NCBI GenBank assembly: GCA_024811115.1
Contig: JAKOGH010000042.1
Location: 496,001 to 560,000 of the forward strand
Length of the DNA: 64,000 bases
Reading direction: 5' to 3'
From: Terana coerulea
Taxonomy: Eukaryota; Basidiomycota; Agaricomycetes; Polyporales; Phanerochaetaceae
Positions 45,339 through 58,194 of this stretch are shown here, piece after piece. Position numbers and translations under genes: made by a program. The notes below the pieces were generated by a model. The model searched no databases. It saw nothing but the letters and a program-made list of their open reading frames with translations, and was not told where the DNA came from. Position 1 is the stretch's first letter. Each line of letters starts with the position of its first letter.

Positions 45339-46461
45339 ATGTCGGAGAAACTCGCTCGCACACACACCCACAAATCCAATAGAGCTAAAGCCAATCTCGA
45401 ACGTAAAATCGTTTATCGGAGTGTTCTTGAAAACCCTTTCCAGGTTCAATGGTACGCGGGTTTCCAATTTCCGGGTCCCCATGCGGATCAATACACCTAC
45501 ATAGGCCCAATGTTCCTGACAATATCCAGAACGCCGTCCTTGCCACTGTCGTCAATATGCTCGACGGAGCTGCGGATATCCACCACAAGGCACACCTTGA
45601 GAGCCGGAAGAGGAAAAAGGAGAGGGGTATGGAAGCCAGGGCGAGAAAGAAGGCGAAGCTGCTGCCGGAAGCCGTCATTGAGGGCGATTCAAATTCAGAC
45701 TCCCTGAATCTCACTGCAATCGCGTCAGAAGAACACACTGTTTCTACCGGTCCACAGCTTTCACAGCCACCAGACCCTGTCAACATCCCAACGATCCTAG
45801 ACCATACTACTATCGGAATCAACGAAGTCACCAAACTCCTGGAAAGCACGGCCAAGACGCAACGCCACACACCCTCCGCCGGACCCTCGACGTCTTCTCC
45901 GTCTCCGTCTCATGACAGACTAATTGTGGTGTGCCGTGCGGATGTGAATCCGCCCATATTGATCAGTCATCTACCCAACTTGGTCGCAGCCTGCAACTCA
46001 GCCGGGCTGCGCCAAGATTCTCAGCCTGCGGGAAGGACATGGCTAGTGCCATTGCCAAAGGGCGCCGAGGAATCATTGGCCGCAGCTGTCGGTCTGAGGC
46101 GTGTAGCGACCATGGCTTTTGATGTGAGTGTCGCATATGACGTTAGTGAGATAATTCTGGATTTGAATCTAAAATTCAGAGCTCGATCCCGTCTTTCGAG
46201 TCGGTGAAACCTCTACTCTCTTCTGTGCCGATCCTGGCGGCCCCCTGGCTCTGCAGGGCTTCGAGCGATACACAACGTTCCCTGGTTCCTACGCACATCA
46301 AGCAACTCAAAACCACCGCGCCGAAGGATATGCGCGCCGCAAAGGAACTGCGAACACAGGGTAGAGCAGCTGCGAAACTGCGGAAGAAAGAGCAGGCTGC
46401 AAAGATCCCCAAGCGCGTCACAATCACAGCAACACTGGGGTCCGGTCCGCTTGTTCCCTAA
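45339..46461 (+). CDS. POP3: RNase P/MRP subunit, POP3-like
   Basis: Probable protein subunit of RNase P and RNase MRP, which process tRNA and rRNA precursors. Three exons (45339-45451, 45505-46123, 46180-46461) keep frame. The N-terminus reads ERKIVYRSVLENPFQVQW, spliced to PNVPDNIQNAVLATVVNML, which matches the Pop3 opening pattern. A basic Lys/Arg-rich patch (SRKRKKERGMEARARKKAK) suits RNA binding or nuclear import. The central domain (LIVVCRADVNPPILISHLPN, TWLVPLPKGAEESLAAAVG) resembles the L7Ae-like fold of Pop3/Rpp38. The C-terminus is again basic. Identification rests on family memory rather than an alignment. The frame is intact. Confidence 0.72.
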
Positions 46462-47129
46462 GGACACGGAGAGGACACTTTGACCGGGCTCTTTCAGTCT
46501 GATCACCCTTCGGCATCGGTAGCAGTATGATACATTGCTCATCTATGAGCGCATTCGCTTGACAGACATGCCCAGGTGGTGTATTGTTTCTGTGGTAACT
46601 GTTGTCGGATGGTCAATGTCCACATCACGGGCTGCTACGATGCTTAGTACTAGTGAGTTCGAATGAATCCTGTCGCACATGTATTCCTCAGTATCCGGCG
46701 ATCAGGGCGGATATCTGGGGGTAAGAGCAGTAACACCCTAGTGCACTGTAATGCGTCGGATCTCCGATGGTCCAATGTGGTTGAAGTTACAGTAATTGCA
46801 TGCTTAGCGGCTGTGTGTAGGCGGAGGCAATTGGTGGTCTACTTTCTCGTTCTGTAACTTCTGTTTATACTGGCGCTTGACCAGTACCACGTATACCGTA
46901 CTCGTAACATTGCTTCCATGATGAGAGCACGTCGGAGTTGACAGCACCGCTTTGGCTCTGGCCCTGGCAGCTTCAGGCCGTGAAAACTACGCTTCCTCAC
47001 ATCAACTAAGTATCCTCAGGTAGTGAAAGTGGACGGAATATTGGGTACAATTCTGACTCTTGTAAGTATTGACTGTAGCGCATCTGATGGGTTATTTCAA
47101 GAAACCTCTCCCTTAGATAAACTGCACGC
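46462..47129. other. Intergenic, nothing recognised
   Basis: About 670 bases between two plus-strand genes. No open frame with support, no RNA gene and no repeat were seen. It must hold the POP3 3' end and the DCD1 promoter. Confidence 0.45.
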
Positions 47130-48588
47130 ATGTTCATCGCCATTATCGGCACCCGCCTTTCGGGAAAGACGACGGTGCAAGAGTACCTCGTGAGACAAAA
47201 GGGTTTCCTAGCCGTCCATCTCACCGATACCTCCAGCAACGTAAGTCGCCCTTTTGTCATCTGTCATCATGACAAACCCGTGCCAACGGTTCTGTACAGG
47301 ATGACGAAAGCTCGCCCTATGCTTACGATCCAGCATCTTCAAATGCATCATCAAACCACAGTTTGACCGATGGCAATTTTCTGCAAGTCGATTCGCCGCT
47401 GTCGGGCCCTCGCGGCGGCAGCCAGCGGCCGACCTCGTTCTTGTTGATGAACTCGCCCACCACGCCGTATTTCCCAGGCATCTCTCATGATCTGTCCAGG
47501 GTCAGCGCTCCGAGCACGCAGGTGTTCACGAAGGACGCCGAGCTGCTCGACTACGTGACCAAGAATTGGCAGTCGGATTTCGTCACCGTCGACTTGACTA
47601 CTCAGGACATCCTGGACAAGTTTGCTACGCGTCCATTCTTCATGGTCATCAGCGTAGATGCTCCCCATCCTCGTTCGATACCATAGGAGCCTAAGGTTCG
47701 TCTCATTTTTGTGGCGTCTGCTATACTGCGTCAGGCTTAATCCCCAGCGGGCTTCAAGGTCTGGAATGAGCGAATGTTCCTTACGGGCCTTCGTCCAGGA
47801 GCACGATGACCACTTCTATGGTTTAGCGGACGCGCCTTCCGGGTCTTCCGAGGCATCCAAGCCGTCTTTACACAGTCTCACTCAGCTGGTGAATCTCCGA
47901 GTAATCAACTCGGCTGACACTGTTGACGCGCTCTACGAAAACCTCGATGCTCTGGATCTGACGAACGGCGAACGACTACGCCCAAGCTGGGACACGTACT
48001 TCATGCGACTAGCCTCATTGGCCTCATTGCGGTCGAATTGCATGAAACGACGCGTAGGAGCAATACTTGTTCGCAACAAGCGCATAGTAGCAACCGGGTG
48101 TGTCCTGGAATACTCTGCGCACATGATTATGACCCGCTGAGGCCAGTCATCCATAGGTACAATGGCACGCCGAGAGGCCTGACAAACTGCAACGAGGGCG
48201 GGTGCACGCGATGCAACACAGCCAGCGAAACGGCAGACGAGTGCGTCTGCCTTCACGCGGAGGAGAACGCCCTCTTGGAGGCGGGCCGTGAACGCGTCGG
48301 AGACGGCGCCGTCCTGTACTGCAACACGTACGGCACGCGACTCGGGCGAACAGCAGCCTACTGATGCACAGCTGTTTCAGCTGTCCGTGTCTCAAGTGCA
48401 CAATCAAGATTATACAGACCGGTGTCCGTGAGGTGGTGTACAATTTGAGCTACAAAGTGTAAGGTTACATTCCTTCTAGTAGAGCGCCGGCTAACGTCCC
48501 GCCCATGCACAGGGATGATGCTTCCGCTGCCTTATTCAAGGAGGCCGGAGTGACTCTCCGACGGCATGCACCACCGCCCGATGTTTGA
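47130..48588 (+). CDS. DCD1: Deoxycytidylate (dCMP) deaminase, one frame shift
   Basis: Converts dCMP to dUMP, feeding thymidylate synthesis. As in fungal DCD1, an N-terminal P-loop-like domain ([19 protein letters not shown]) precedes the zinc deaminase domain. The latter has [49 protein letters not shown], the zinc/catalytic HAEENA and CPCLKC. Introns lie at about 47240-47300, 47695-47734, 48101-48156, 48327-48380 and 48459-48510. The CCCC at 47663-47666 has one C too many: removing it turns a stop-containing frame into [14 protein letters not shown], which splices into the next exon. The stop is at 48586-48588. TTI1 ends 46 bases away on the opposite strand. Confidence 0.87.
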
Positions 48589-48633
48589 GCGTGGTCCGCG
48601 GGGTGGATACACGACATGTACGATATAGTGTCC

Positions 48634-51600
48634 TCATACCGCATCTTCGCCCAATATCGCGCGTAAATTCTCTGTGATGTCCCATTTTGGTTCATGAAGG
48701 TAAGGGCAAGACGGTAGAAGACCCGCGGTTGCCGACAATGCAAGCCAGACCGCATCCCCGTCATCCGCGCTGAGTGCCTTGTAAAGATCCCTCGCATGAG
48801 CTTGCAACTCAGGATGTGCGCCACCGTCCAGAAACCGTCTGCAGGCAATGATAACTTCCCAATTGAGAGAACCTTGCATCTTGACGTCCTTGACAGCAGC
48901 CCCGAGAGTCCTGAGGATCGCGGAGTACAGCCGGTGCGAATACGTATAGGCAGACCCGGTCCCTACTGCGCCCGGTCCTCGCCGCGCCAAGGCGTTGGTC
49001 GAGTCTCCTGCTTCAAGTTTGCGGAGGATGACGCGGAAGCGCGGCCAGACATCGTCCCATACTCGTTTGTACATGAACTCGCCGACATGCTCGGAGAGGG
49101 TCGCCACCAACATAGCCGCCGCTCTGACGACGAACGGCTCCGGGTCTCCGAGGCGATTGAGGATAAACGGCCAGGCATGGTGTACAGACGAGAGGAGGGC
49201 CGAAGGCGGCAGCACAGGCACAGCGGACCCCAGTAGATTCAGTATCCTCGCCCGAATCTGCGGAGATCCGTGCGTCAGGAAATAGAGAGAACGTGAGACA
49301 ATCAGTTTGGTGAGTGCTTGCGTGGGGGTGGGCGGTGCTTCGGCCGTAGGATCGTCTGCGGTCTCGGGTGCCTCTTGTTCATCGCCTTCGTCCAACTGGG
49401 TGCCCCACGCTTCACGAGGCATGGGCCCGATGTCGACCGGATCAGACTCTTCGCTCAGCTGAGAGGCATCGTGGCGATGGCGGAACCAATCCTGGAATTC
49501 CGTAAACTTGTCGTTGTCCGAGGTCTCCTTGGTGGCCGGAGTGGCGTTTTCGGGACGTACAAAGTTGGCTTCGTCCGTTCCGACCACGGTTACCACCTCC
49601 AGGAGGACCGCCACAAGGCCTTCGACGAGAACCTCGTAGCCATGATACTCATCCAGTCGGTCGAAGCACTCTTCCACCACGTCCCCCGCCTTTTGTACGA
49701 CATCGCGGCCAACCAGACGCACGAGCAGTGCGAGCGCCCGGGTGGCGTCCACGTCGAGCCACCGTCGACTGAGCCTTCTCGAAACGGCGTCGAGAGCGTA
49801 GTCGAAGTTCGACAGCAACAAGTTGGTGGGCGAGGCGTAGGAAGTGCAGTACGTAATGTAATGGAGTGTTGCCAGGCCGGTGGAGGACAAATGGACGTGG
49901 TCCGAGATGAGCGAGTTAAGTACTGGGTACAGCGTGTGCAGCAATAGGGGTGTAAACCGTGTCTGCAGAATGCCGGCACATACCGCCAGCCCCTGCAGAG
50001 CTATTGCTTTGTGTAGATGGGGTGAAGATGTAGGTTGCTTGGGTCCAGTGGCCGGTGACGGACGACCGATGTCCAACGGCGACCGGATCTGAAGAAGTCC
50101 TTGGATATGCTCAACCGTAGGCTCATCTTCCTCCAGAGAGGGCGCCGCCGCGCGAGTCGTATTGGCCGGCATGTCCGAACTTTCTTCGTCCCATAGCTCC
50201 GGAAGTGCTTTGCCTAACCATCGAGCAAATTTCTCCAGTCGCTTTCGCCGCGGAGTAATCTGAGAGTCTTCTCGATCTCGAGAGTGATCCCGCCGATGCC
50301 TTCGAGCAGCCGAGCTCCGCACCACAGCGCTGCAGTCGCTCTGCTGTTGCTCGTACCGCCTCTACCGACACCGAAGAACCACTCACAGGCAAAAAGCCCA
50401 TCCTCCCCGGCTACATGCCCAAGAGCGCGGAGCATACGCTCTACCGCCTGTTGCGCAGAGCGGGTCGACAGCGCACGTATACTGATCTCAGGGAACGGTG
50501 TCCAACGAGGCGTGTCTTCACCGGCTTCCAGCAAGAGTTGAGCGGTCGGGGTCGAACCAACCGTAATCGATGGAGCGGAGATGTCTAAGACGGATAGTAA
50601 ACTCCATCCCCATCGCTCAATACCTCCATTAGGGCCGAGCAGCTTCCCTACTTCCGAAGCTATGAGTTGTAACCCGTGGCCACGCTGGCTGTCCTGCAAG
50701 ACTCCAATGTTACAGATGGCCTCGACAATTCCAGCACTATATTCGACCTTCGAGTCCGAATGTTTTGGAATAAGTCTAGGGAGGTGCATGAGATGGTCTC
50801 GTGCGATCTGCAGAAGGGTCTGGAGGAGTGTGTGCCTGGCCGGAGAGTTATCGCTGAACAGATCGAGCAAGCACTCCTTGGCCTGGCCGGAGACTTGAGG
50901 GTATTCGGATAGCGTTAGGGTGAGGAGGTAGGAGAGTAGAAGGGTGGCACTTTGTTGTAGCGTTAACGTGGTAGCCGCCAAAACGGAGGCAGAAAACGAG
51001 GCCAATGCGCTCAGGGCAACGATAGACGGGTGAGAGACGAGGGAACTGAGCGAGTTCAGAGCGATGTGAAGCTGAGAGCTGGTGGCACGAAGCCAAGAAG
51101 ATGTACGTCGGGTAGCGTAAGGCGGGGCTGCTCCAGACTCTTGGGCTGGTGGATCCGTGCCCAGCTCGGCCAGTTCCTCCAATGTCATCGGTCCTCGCAC
51201 CACCCCCTCTTTGATGCAGACAGCATCTCCTATAGACCTGACGGCGACAACCTCGAGCACAGAGAGGGCAAGCGCGACGAATTCGCCATTTGCCCACCGC
51301 TTCGAACGGCCGGAAGAGAGAGCGATCTTGCACATGGTACTGACCACGCCAGGCAGAATGGATGGGACGAAGTCATCGGGGAGATAGTCATGAATTAATA
51401 CGTGAAGGATCTTTAGGGATATGCGTTGGAGGGGTGGGTGTTGGGAATTGGAGGCATCCAGGAGGGAGTTGACGGTTTGCCCAATGATGGGGATGAAGGT
51501 AGGGGTACGGCTCTGCGTCTGGAACTTTGAATGTTGGGCTGAGCTCCGTGACGCGTCATCCGCGCTCTCAGTGGGAGCTTCTTCAGAATCTCGTTGACGT

Positions 51601-52098
51601 AGCAAGGCCCACAAGCAGTGCAAAGCTGCTTCGATGGTCTCGTCGTCCCTGCGCTTCGCCTTCCCCTTGCCGTCCAGCCCACCAGCGATAGCACTGCAGA
51701 GCATGAAGATTTGCTCCCACGTCTGCACGTCCATGTCCCACCACCAATACTCACATATTATGGCAAGGGCGGTTAATAGCTTCTCGAGAACCTGGTCCGG
51801 TAATGCAGCGGTCGGGTTCCTACGAAGGATGGTGGAGATCGGAAAGAAGACATAGGAGATGAGGGATGGCTTCAGCGGTGTTCTTCTGGCTTGTGCATCG
51901 CGTAGGAGCTCAATGAGCTGCGTGAGTAAGCGAGAGACCTCCGGTATGGACGAAGGTGTCAAGCTGGACTTTCCAAGCAAAGGAACGCAGATTCCCTTGA
52001 GCTGATCAGTAGACTAAGCTTTCAAGTCACTACTATTCATGACTATAAGGGCGCACCTTTTGGAATAAACCCTGCGACTCTTCCTCACGGGAACCCAT
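48634..52098 (-). CDS. TTI1: TEL2-interacting protein 1 (TTT complex), one frame shift
   Basis: HEAT-repeat scaffold of the TEL2-TTI1-TTI2 co-chaperone that matures PIKK kinases (TOR, ATM, ATR). A 42-base first exon (52098-52057) encodes MGSREEESQGLFQK; a GTGCGC...CAG intron leads into LKGICVPLLGKSSLTPSSIP at 52001. The rest is one long exon of about 1,120 codons made of amphipathic helix pairs, as in TTI1 homologues. Near 50262-50270 the frame shifts: the upstream frame stops after LRGESDWRNLLDG, while the other frame continues with RRKRLEKFARWLGKALPELW to the stop at 48634. The shift site has no GT-AG pair, so it is not an intron. The ATG at 52098 is preferred over the upstream in-window ATG in another frame. 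Confidence 0.8.
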
Positions 52099-52523
52099 CT
52101 CAATGAACGTGAACTAGAAGTTTCGGTGTACTCAGGACTCGGGTGTGCGGATGTTGGGATCGCGTGAAACATGCGGGCATACGCGAGCGTATCCGTGGAT
52201 GCCTGCATAGTGGACCGGTATCAGCATGAGAAGAAGAAGAAGGTACTGTGTCCGTCGCACTTACGCTAAGAGCGTCGCGGCGGGACCAGAGTGAGGCTTA
52301 ATTATGGGCGTCTATCTCAATAAAGCAGTCTCACGCGAGGCGCCTAAATTTTGAAGCCGTTCGCATTCAAAACGTGCTCAGGTTGTTTCTTCCACCCACC
52401 ATGGTCCCCACTCTCCATCTCTTTGTCATCGGCTAACTCTGCATTATTTATTGGATGTGTATCACTATTTTCTTCTAATTCATCACGGCTCGAACACCCA
52501 CCACCACATTACAGCATCTCGCA
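52099..52523. promoter_or_regulatory. Divergent promoter region TTI1/ABZ1
   Basis: About 425 bases between head-to-head start codons. A short open frame on the minus strand (52208-52014) overlaps the TTI1 first exon in another frame and is not supported. No TATA box stood out. Confidence 0.4.
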
Positions 52524-54900
52524 ATGGCTTCGGACGCGCCCAGGATACTCTTGATAGACTCGTATGATTCATTCACTTACAAGTGAGCAATTCCGCTACA
52601 GCACCTGCTGTGTCCTACATCCTGAACACTTCCACAGCTTAGCCTCATTATGTCGGAGGTCTATCCCGAATTGCATCGTTCACATCGTTAAGAACGATGC
52701 GATAACTTTCTCGCAACTCAAGCCCATTCTTCCCAAGTTCGCCGCCGTCGTCATCGGACCAGGCCCAGGGTCCCCAGACAAGGACAAGGACGTAGGCATT
52801 GTCAAGGACATCTGGAAGCTTGACGCCACGTATCTGCTCCCCGTCTTCGGGGTTTGTCTCGGGCTGCAGAGCCTCGCGATCGAGTTTGGCGGAACCCTAA
52901 AGCGCCTCGATGTCGTCAAGCACGGCCAGATTTCCCACATCGCGCACGAAGGGAGCGAGATATTTAAGGGCATCGGGCCCGTGCACGCGGTCCGCTACCA
53001 CTCCTTACACGTTTCCCTCAACGGAAACGAACCCTTGGAGGCCTTGGCATGGGCGGATGACGAAGAGGAGAACGGGCGGGTGCTCATGGCGGTGAAGCAT
53101 ACATCCAAGCCCTTTTGGGCCGTGCAGTACCATCCGGAATCCGTGCGCACGGCGGCGGGCGGCGACGAAGTCGTGCGGAACTTCTGGCGGCTCGCGAAAC
53201 TCTGGTCCACCATCCATGGTAGAGTGTCCCAGGCATGGGATGCCACGGCCGAGTCATTAATAGGTTCCCCATGGCCGCATGTCCATACTACTTCTGTCTC
53301 GCGCAGCCCTTCGCCTGTCGCGACCAATACCGTATCGACGCGCATCCTCGACTACCCCGACCTATCAGCTACCTCCATTTGCGAAGCTTTAGGGGTGGAG
53401 AAAGAGTCTTCGGACTTCGTGCTTCTCGACTCCGCCGCGCAGCCGGGTCGCTTCTCCATCATCGGCTGCCTCACATCGTCCGCACCAAAGATCACCTACC
53501 GCGTCGGCGAGTCCCGTGTTTGCATATCTACCGGCGACAGGGCGCAGTGGGAGGATGTTGGCACGGATATATGGAAATTCCTCTCTGCGTTCATGCGAGA
53601 GCGGAAGGCTCAAGGTGGCGAGAAAGACGTACCCTTTTGGGGCGGTTTCATCGGCTTTCCTGAGCTACGAGCTTGGAGTGGGTTCGCTTTGCCCCACCCT
53701 CAACCGGGAACCGATGGAACATGAGAAGACGCACCACGATGTCAATTTAGTCTTCGTTGAACGCAGCATAGTTCTCGACTCGGGCATGGGCAAGATCTAT
53801 CTACAGTCTTTGCTGCCCGATGACGAAAGATGGATGTCCGACACTGCAGCAAAGCTTGTACGCTTAGCTTCCACCTCAGTTTCCCCACACAGCACTAGCC
53901 GCAAGAGGCGCAAGACGCTCCCTTCACACCCTGTGGTAACGCTCCCTGTCAGAGAGGCCTATATCGAGAACATCCGACGGGCCAAAGACTACCTCGCTTC
54001 AGGCGATTCCTACGAACTGTGCCTCACCGCTCCTACGCGGATCTCAGTTCCCGCATCGCCCGACGTTCCCGAAACTCATTCCACCTCTTGGGACTTGTAC
54101 AGGACACTGCGCAAGCGCAACCCGGCACCGCATTCCGCTTACCTTCGTCTCCACCCATCCACTCTCGTTGCCTCCTCGCCCGAACGCTTCCTGTCCTTCT
54201 CGCGGCCGCCCACAGGCGTCTGCCAACTCCGACCGATCAAAGGCACGGTTCGAAAAGGGCCAGGAATCACTCGCGCTGTTGCGGAGAAGGCCCTCGCCGG
54301 CAGCGTCAAGGAGGTCGCCGAGAACCTGATGATTGTCGACCTGATACGGCACGACCTGCACGGCGTGGTGGGCGACGACGTGTCGGTGCCGCAGTTTTGC
54401 GGCGTGGAAGAGTACGAGACTGTCTGGCAGCTCGTCAGCGTGATTGAAGGACGGCTTCCCCAAGGAACGGAGCTCGATGATGGAGCAGACCTGGGCTGGG
54501 AAGTCTTACGGCAGAGTCTGCCCCCAGGTGCGCGGAATGTGTTGCACGGCTCTATCGCGCTCTGATCGTTTCGCAGGCAGTATGACGGGCGCGCCGAAGA
54601 AACGGAGTGTCGAGATACTGTCCTCTCTGGAGGGGCAGCCTCGCAGTGTGTACTCGGGTGTCTTTGGCTACTGGGACGTTGGCGGGGGCGGTGACTGGTC
54701 CGTCGACTATCCGCAGCTGTTTCAAGTACGAACCCGCGGCATCGACGAGCAGTGCAGCGGAAGACAAGGCCTCGAAGCCTGTTGAATGGACTCTGGGAGC
54801 GGGCGGGGCTATCACTGCGCTGTCAGATCCAGAGGCTGAGTGGGAAGAGATGCTGGCCAAGGTGGAGAGCGTTTTGCCTGCGTTTGCGAGCGCGGCGTGA
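52524..54900 (+). CDS. ABZ1: Bifunctional aminodeoxychorismate (PABA) synthase, two frame shifts
   Basis: Makes 4-amino-4-deoxychorismate from chorismate and glutamine for folate synthesis. The N-terminal glutaminase domain (PabA-like) shows ILLIDSYDSFTYNLAS across the first intron, GPGPGSP, the nucleophile in GVCLGLQS and the His/Glu in QYHPES. The C-terminal chorismate-binding domain (PabB-like) has LLDSAAQPGRFSIIG, ASGDSYELCLT, RPIKGTVRKG, NLMIVDLIRHDL, SMTGAPKKRSVEIL (after a GTGCGC...CAG intron), YSGVFGYWD and GAGGAITALSDPEAEWEE. One surplus C at 53659-53660 separates WGGFIGF from LSYELGVGSL. A second shift near 54701-54705 separates DWSV from TIRSCFKYEP. Otherwise the protein is complete, with the fused order usual in fungi. 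Confidence 0.88.
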
Positions 54901-55329
54901 CTGTCAACCAGGCCGCCGACCCTGCGATCTACGAGTCGACCTCATCGTCGGCTGTTGTGTACATCACAGGCTGCTTTCAACTGCAGCGATATTCTGTTCC
55001 TTTTCCTCCAATATACGGCGTGCCTGACTACATTGAATGACATGTTTAGAGTTTAGCGCCGGCGGACGAACGTGCTCACATAGGGACCAACCACAGGCGC
55101 ATGTCGGCGGTCCGTGCGTGACAGTCTACCGTTGCATCTCCAGAGAATTCTGCAGTCAGGTTCGACGGTTTAGTGCCTGAGAAGACGCGGGCAGCCTGTC
55201 CAGAACTCCCGCTGTGTGCGGGCGCATCTTCGTATATGTATCGCACACGACCATTCACACCTTCTGGCGTCCTCCCCCTCAGATCCCTTCTTCTCACTGA
55301 TCTTCACTTCCTGGCGATATAGCTGCGAG
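54901..55329. other. Intergenic, nothing recognised
   Basis: About 430 bases between ABZ1 and the first DUF6593-like gene. No supported gene, RNA or repeat. Confidence 0.4.
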
Positions 55330-56743
55330 ATGGATGCACACGGCCCTTCCTACCCCAATGGCCGATACTTCGGTCGCCAGGACGCTCTTGGGCGGCATAA
55401 AACGCCGCCACCATCGTGAGTAGCGCACCTCACTCTTTCTCGCCCTCGCTTTCTAACATCAATGGCCTGGCCTAGATACAGCTACCCCGCTTCCGTTCGC
55501 TCGGGGAGGTCAGACGAAACAATGACGTTGCCGGGGTCGGACACGACGTCGACCATGACCGGGCACCGTGACCACTACTACGCGAACCGCCGGCGCGAGT
55601 CCATGGAAAGCGAGGTCCTACCCCGAGATAGCGCCTACGAACCGTCCCCGCGGCGCGACAGCGGCTCGTCGTCGTCAACGTTCGGCAAGCACGCTCAGTA
55701 CCGCCCTCATCCTGTGCCAGGTCTCATAACACCAGTCTCTTCGCCGCAAGCAGCGCATAGCGGCTATGAGCTTCGATACTCCCGGGGACGGCCGTCAGTC
55801 TGCGCTCTCGTATTTATCCGTCGACGAGACTGTTGACCCCGCTGTCATGGCGTCGCTCTCAATAGTCCCCCGACGTCAGAACTCGAGGTCGACGCTGCCC
55901 TCGCCTGGCTTGCCCTCGCCCGGCATGCCCTCGCCGCAGTCTCCGTTGCGCATCTCGCCCATGTCCAGATACCCTGCGTCGTCCATTTCCGTCCAGCGGT
56001 CCCTCCCATACACTGCCGTATTTCGGATGTCCGTGACAGGGTCCATGATCCTGACCCCGTTAGAGTCCTCGACAGACCTCAACCCGATGTACCGTATAGA
56101 GACGCATGCGAACCCGTTCAACCCCACTTCGTTCATTACCAGAATATATCGTGGGAATAGCACGGAACTGGGCCAGTTTGAGTGAGTCGTCGAGTCTATT
56201 AGTTAACACAGCCGAAACTAATGTGTGACTTTAGGATGGGTATCTCAAAAGACCCGCCAACGTTGTTCGTGGATCAAAGGTTCTATCCTTTGAGGGAGGT
56301 CTTCCAACCATACCGCAAAGTGAAGAGCCGCCTGGGGGTTCGCACCCCATTCTTGTTTGCATAGACGATTCGGACTGAACGTGGTTGTTCGATAGGACCG
56401 GTGGATCTGGCAACGCGGCAATGCCAAGCTGCACTGGGACTGTCGGAAAGAGCAGGAGCTCATTGTCAGCATCCTTCTGCTCGTTTCATGGTTCTTCGAG
56501 CTAAGCGAGAGCATCTTTTAGTGCTACTATGAAGACGATCGCGAGAAGATTCCCCAGGCTAAATTCCGACCCGCAAATACGCAGCCGCCTGGCACCTTCG
56601 CCCTCGGTCTTCCAGTGTCGACGCTGGATATCTTTGTTGATAGTCAACCCCTCCTGGACGAGATCGTCATCTCATGTCTTGTGGTCGAACGGCGACGAGC
56701 GAGTCCCACTGAGGGCAAGGAGAACGAAAGTTTGTTCAACTAG
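55330..56743 (+). CDS. DUF6593-like protein, copy 1 (long form)
   Basis: Mushroom-type protein of unknown function with a C-terminal domain resembling DUF6593 (tentative). From the ATG at 55330, a disordered Ser/Arg/Pro-rich N-terminal region of about 200 residues precedes the domain: LPYTAVFRMSVTGSMILTPL, ETHANPFNPTSFITRIYRGN, then exons giving MGISKDPPTLFVDQRFYPLR, DRWIWQRGNAKLHWDC, a CYYEDDREKIPQAKFRP exon, STLDIFVDSQPLLDEIVISC and LVVERRRASP. Introns are at identical positions to copy 2. A surplus T at about 55765 breaks the frame between HSGYEL and MSFDTPGDGRQ. The N-terminal extension is absent from copy 2, which starts directly at the domain. Confidence 0.65.
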
Positions 56744-57418
56744 GCGATCTATTCCATCCATTCCATCTTCCTGGGCTTTCCGACGCACCGCTATTGAGTA
56801 ACTTTATTCTTGGAGACCTGCTTATGCATCTAATGTACCCTGGATACCTGTCGCCTCCGCCGTAGAGCGTGTAGACTTTGCTGGATACCCTGCACTGTAT
56901 TAAAAGAGAGAATAACCATGTGCGGCTACGTGCCGTTGTGTATACACAAGCTGTCGCGTTCCAACGCGTCGTAATGCCGTGTACGCCGGGGCTGGGCCGA
57001 TTTCCTCCTGACCGACTACATAGACAGATCGCGTCGCACGACGTCGACCTGGAGCGCAGTCTATACTGGGACGTTGGAGCCCTTCGCAAGGGAGGCATGT
57101 CGATAATGCAGCCCTGTCGTGAAGCTGGGAACCCACTTTGTACTGATCGCAGGAAGTTCATGCTGTACCTGCCGAGCGTACTCAGGCACGGCTGAACATG
57201 TCAACATATCAGCTCTATGTTCTTTTCGCCGTGAGTCTATCGACAAACGTGCGCGGAAAACTCTAAATAGCTAACTGCCGGCGAGGAAGAGCCCACGGAC
57301 TTGGCACCCTCCCGGATAAAGCTCGCGATGAGGCGCAAGGAGACCACTTTACCACCCCTCTCACACGATCATCTCATAGAACTCTTCGTGTTCTGCGTCT
57401 TTAAATTTACCTCTGGAA
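56744..57418. other. Spacer between tandem DUF6593-like copies
   Basis: About 675 bases, no supported gene. Short frames on both strands look like chance. The spacer contains the 3' end of copy 1 and the promoter of copy 2. Confidence 0.45.
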
Positions 57419-58194
57419 ATGTCTAGCTATGGTCGGCGACCGCTCCCCTTCACCGCAGTCTTCTGGTTATCCGAGGCAGGGTTTATATTGCTCACCCCGT
57501 TGGACACGCCGAGCGACCCGAGCCCACTGCCCATATTTCGCATCCAAACCATCGCGAACCCACTCATCCCAACGTCGTTCATAACTAATGTATATAGAGG
57601 CGACAACAGCGCAGTCGGTTCGTTTGAGTAGGTCGTGAATATTGTCTCCGTCTACGGGTTGTGCTGACGGCAAGACTAGGATGGGTGTCTCGAGAGACCC
57701 GCCATCGCTGTTCATTGAGCAGAGGGCTTATCCTCTAAAGGATGTCTTTTATAACTTTCGCATCAAAGCCAATTCTCGGATTGGGGTCTGTATTTTCTAT
57801 TACACGGATAAAAATGCTCTTGCCTCTAATAGCGATATTTTATGTGCAGGACCGGTGGATCTGGCAACGCGGTCAATATAGGCTGCACTGGGATTGCCGT
57901 GACGAGAAAGAGATCGTTGTAAGCTTGCCCTGTCGTGCCCAATCCGCCTCCGGTTTACTCACGACCGTGCAGTGCTATCATGACCATGACACCGCGAAGA
58001 TCCCTCTGGCCAGGTTCCGTCCTGCGGCGGCGCAGCCGTTTGGCACCTTCACGACGCGGCCACCGGTTTCGACGCTCGAGATCCACATCGGCGACCAGGC
58101 GCTGCTCGAGGAGATCGTCATGTCGTGTCTCGTAGTCGAGCGTAGGCGCGCGAGTCCTAGGAAGGGAGAGGCGAACGAGGATCTCTTCAACTGA
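57419..58194 (+). CDS. DUF6593-like protein, copy 2 (short form)
   Basis: Second member of a tandem pair. From the ATG at 57419 the product starts almost at the domain: LPFTAVFWLSEAGFILLTPL, RIQTIANPLIPTSFITNVYR, GVSRDPPSLFIEQRAYPLKD, DRWIWQRGQYRLHWDC, CYHDHDTAKIPLARFRPAAA, STLEIHIGDQALLEEIVMSC and LVVERRRASP. It has four exons; three introns (donors GTAGGT, GTCTGT and GTAAGC) sit at the same places as in copy 1, including the joint before DRWIWQRG. The frame is intact. Function unknown; there is no signal peptide or membrane segment, so it is probably cytosolic. Confidence 0.72.

Noticed and set aside
50214..50325. Overlap of two long frames read as two separate genes in TTI1
   Set aside because: Both halves belong to one HEAT-repeat protein; a single-base shift explains the overlap better than two genes.
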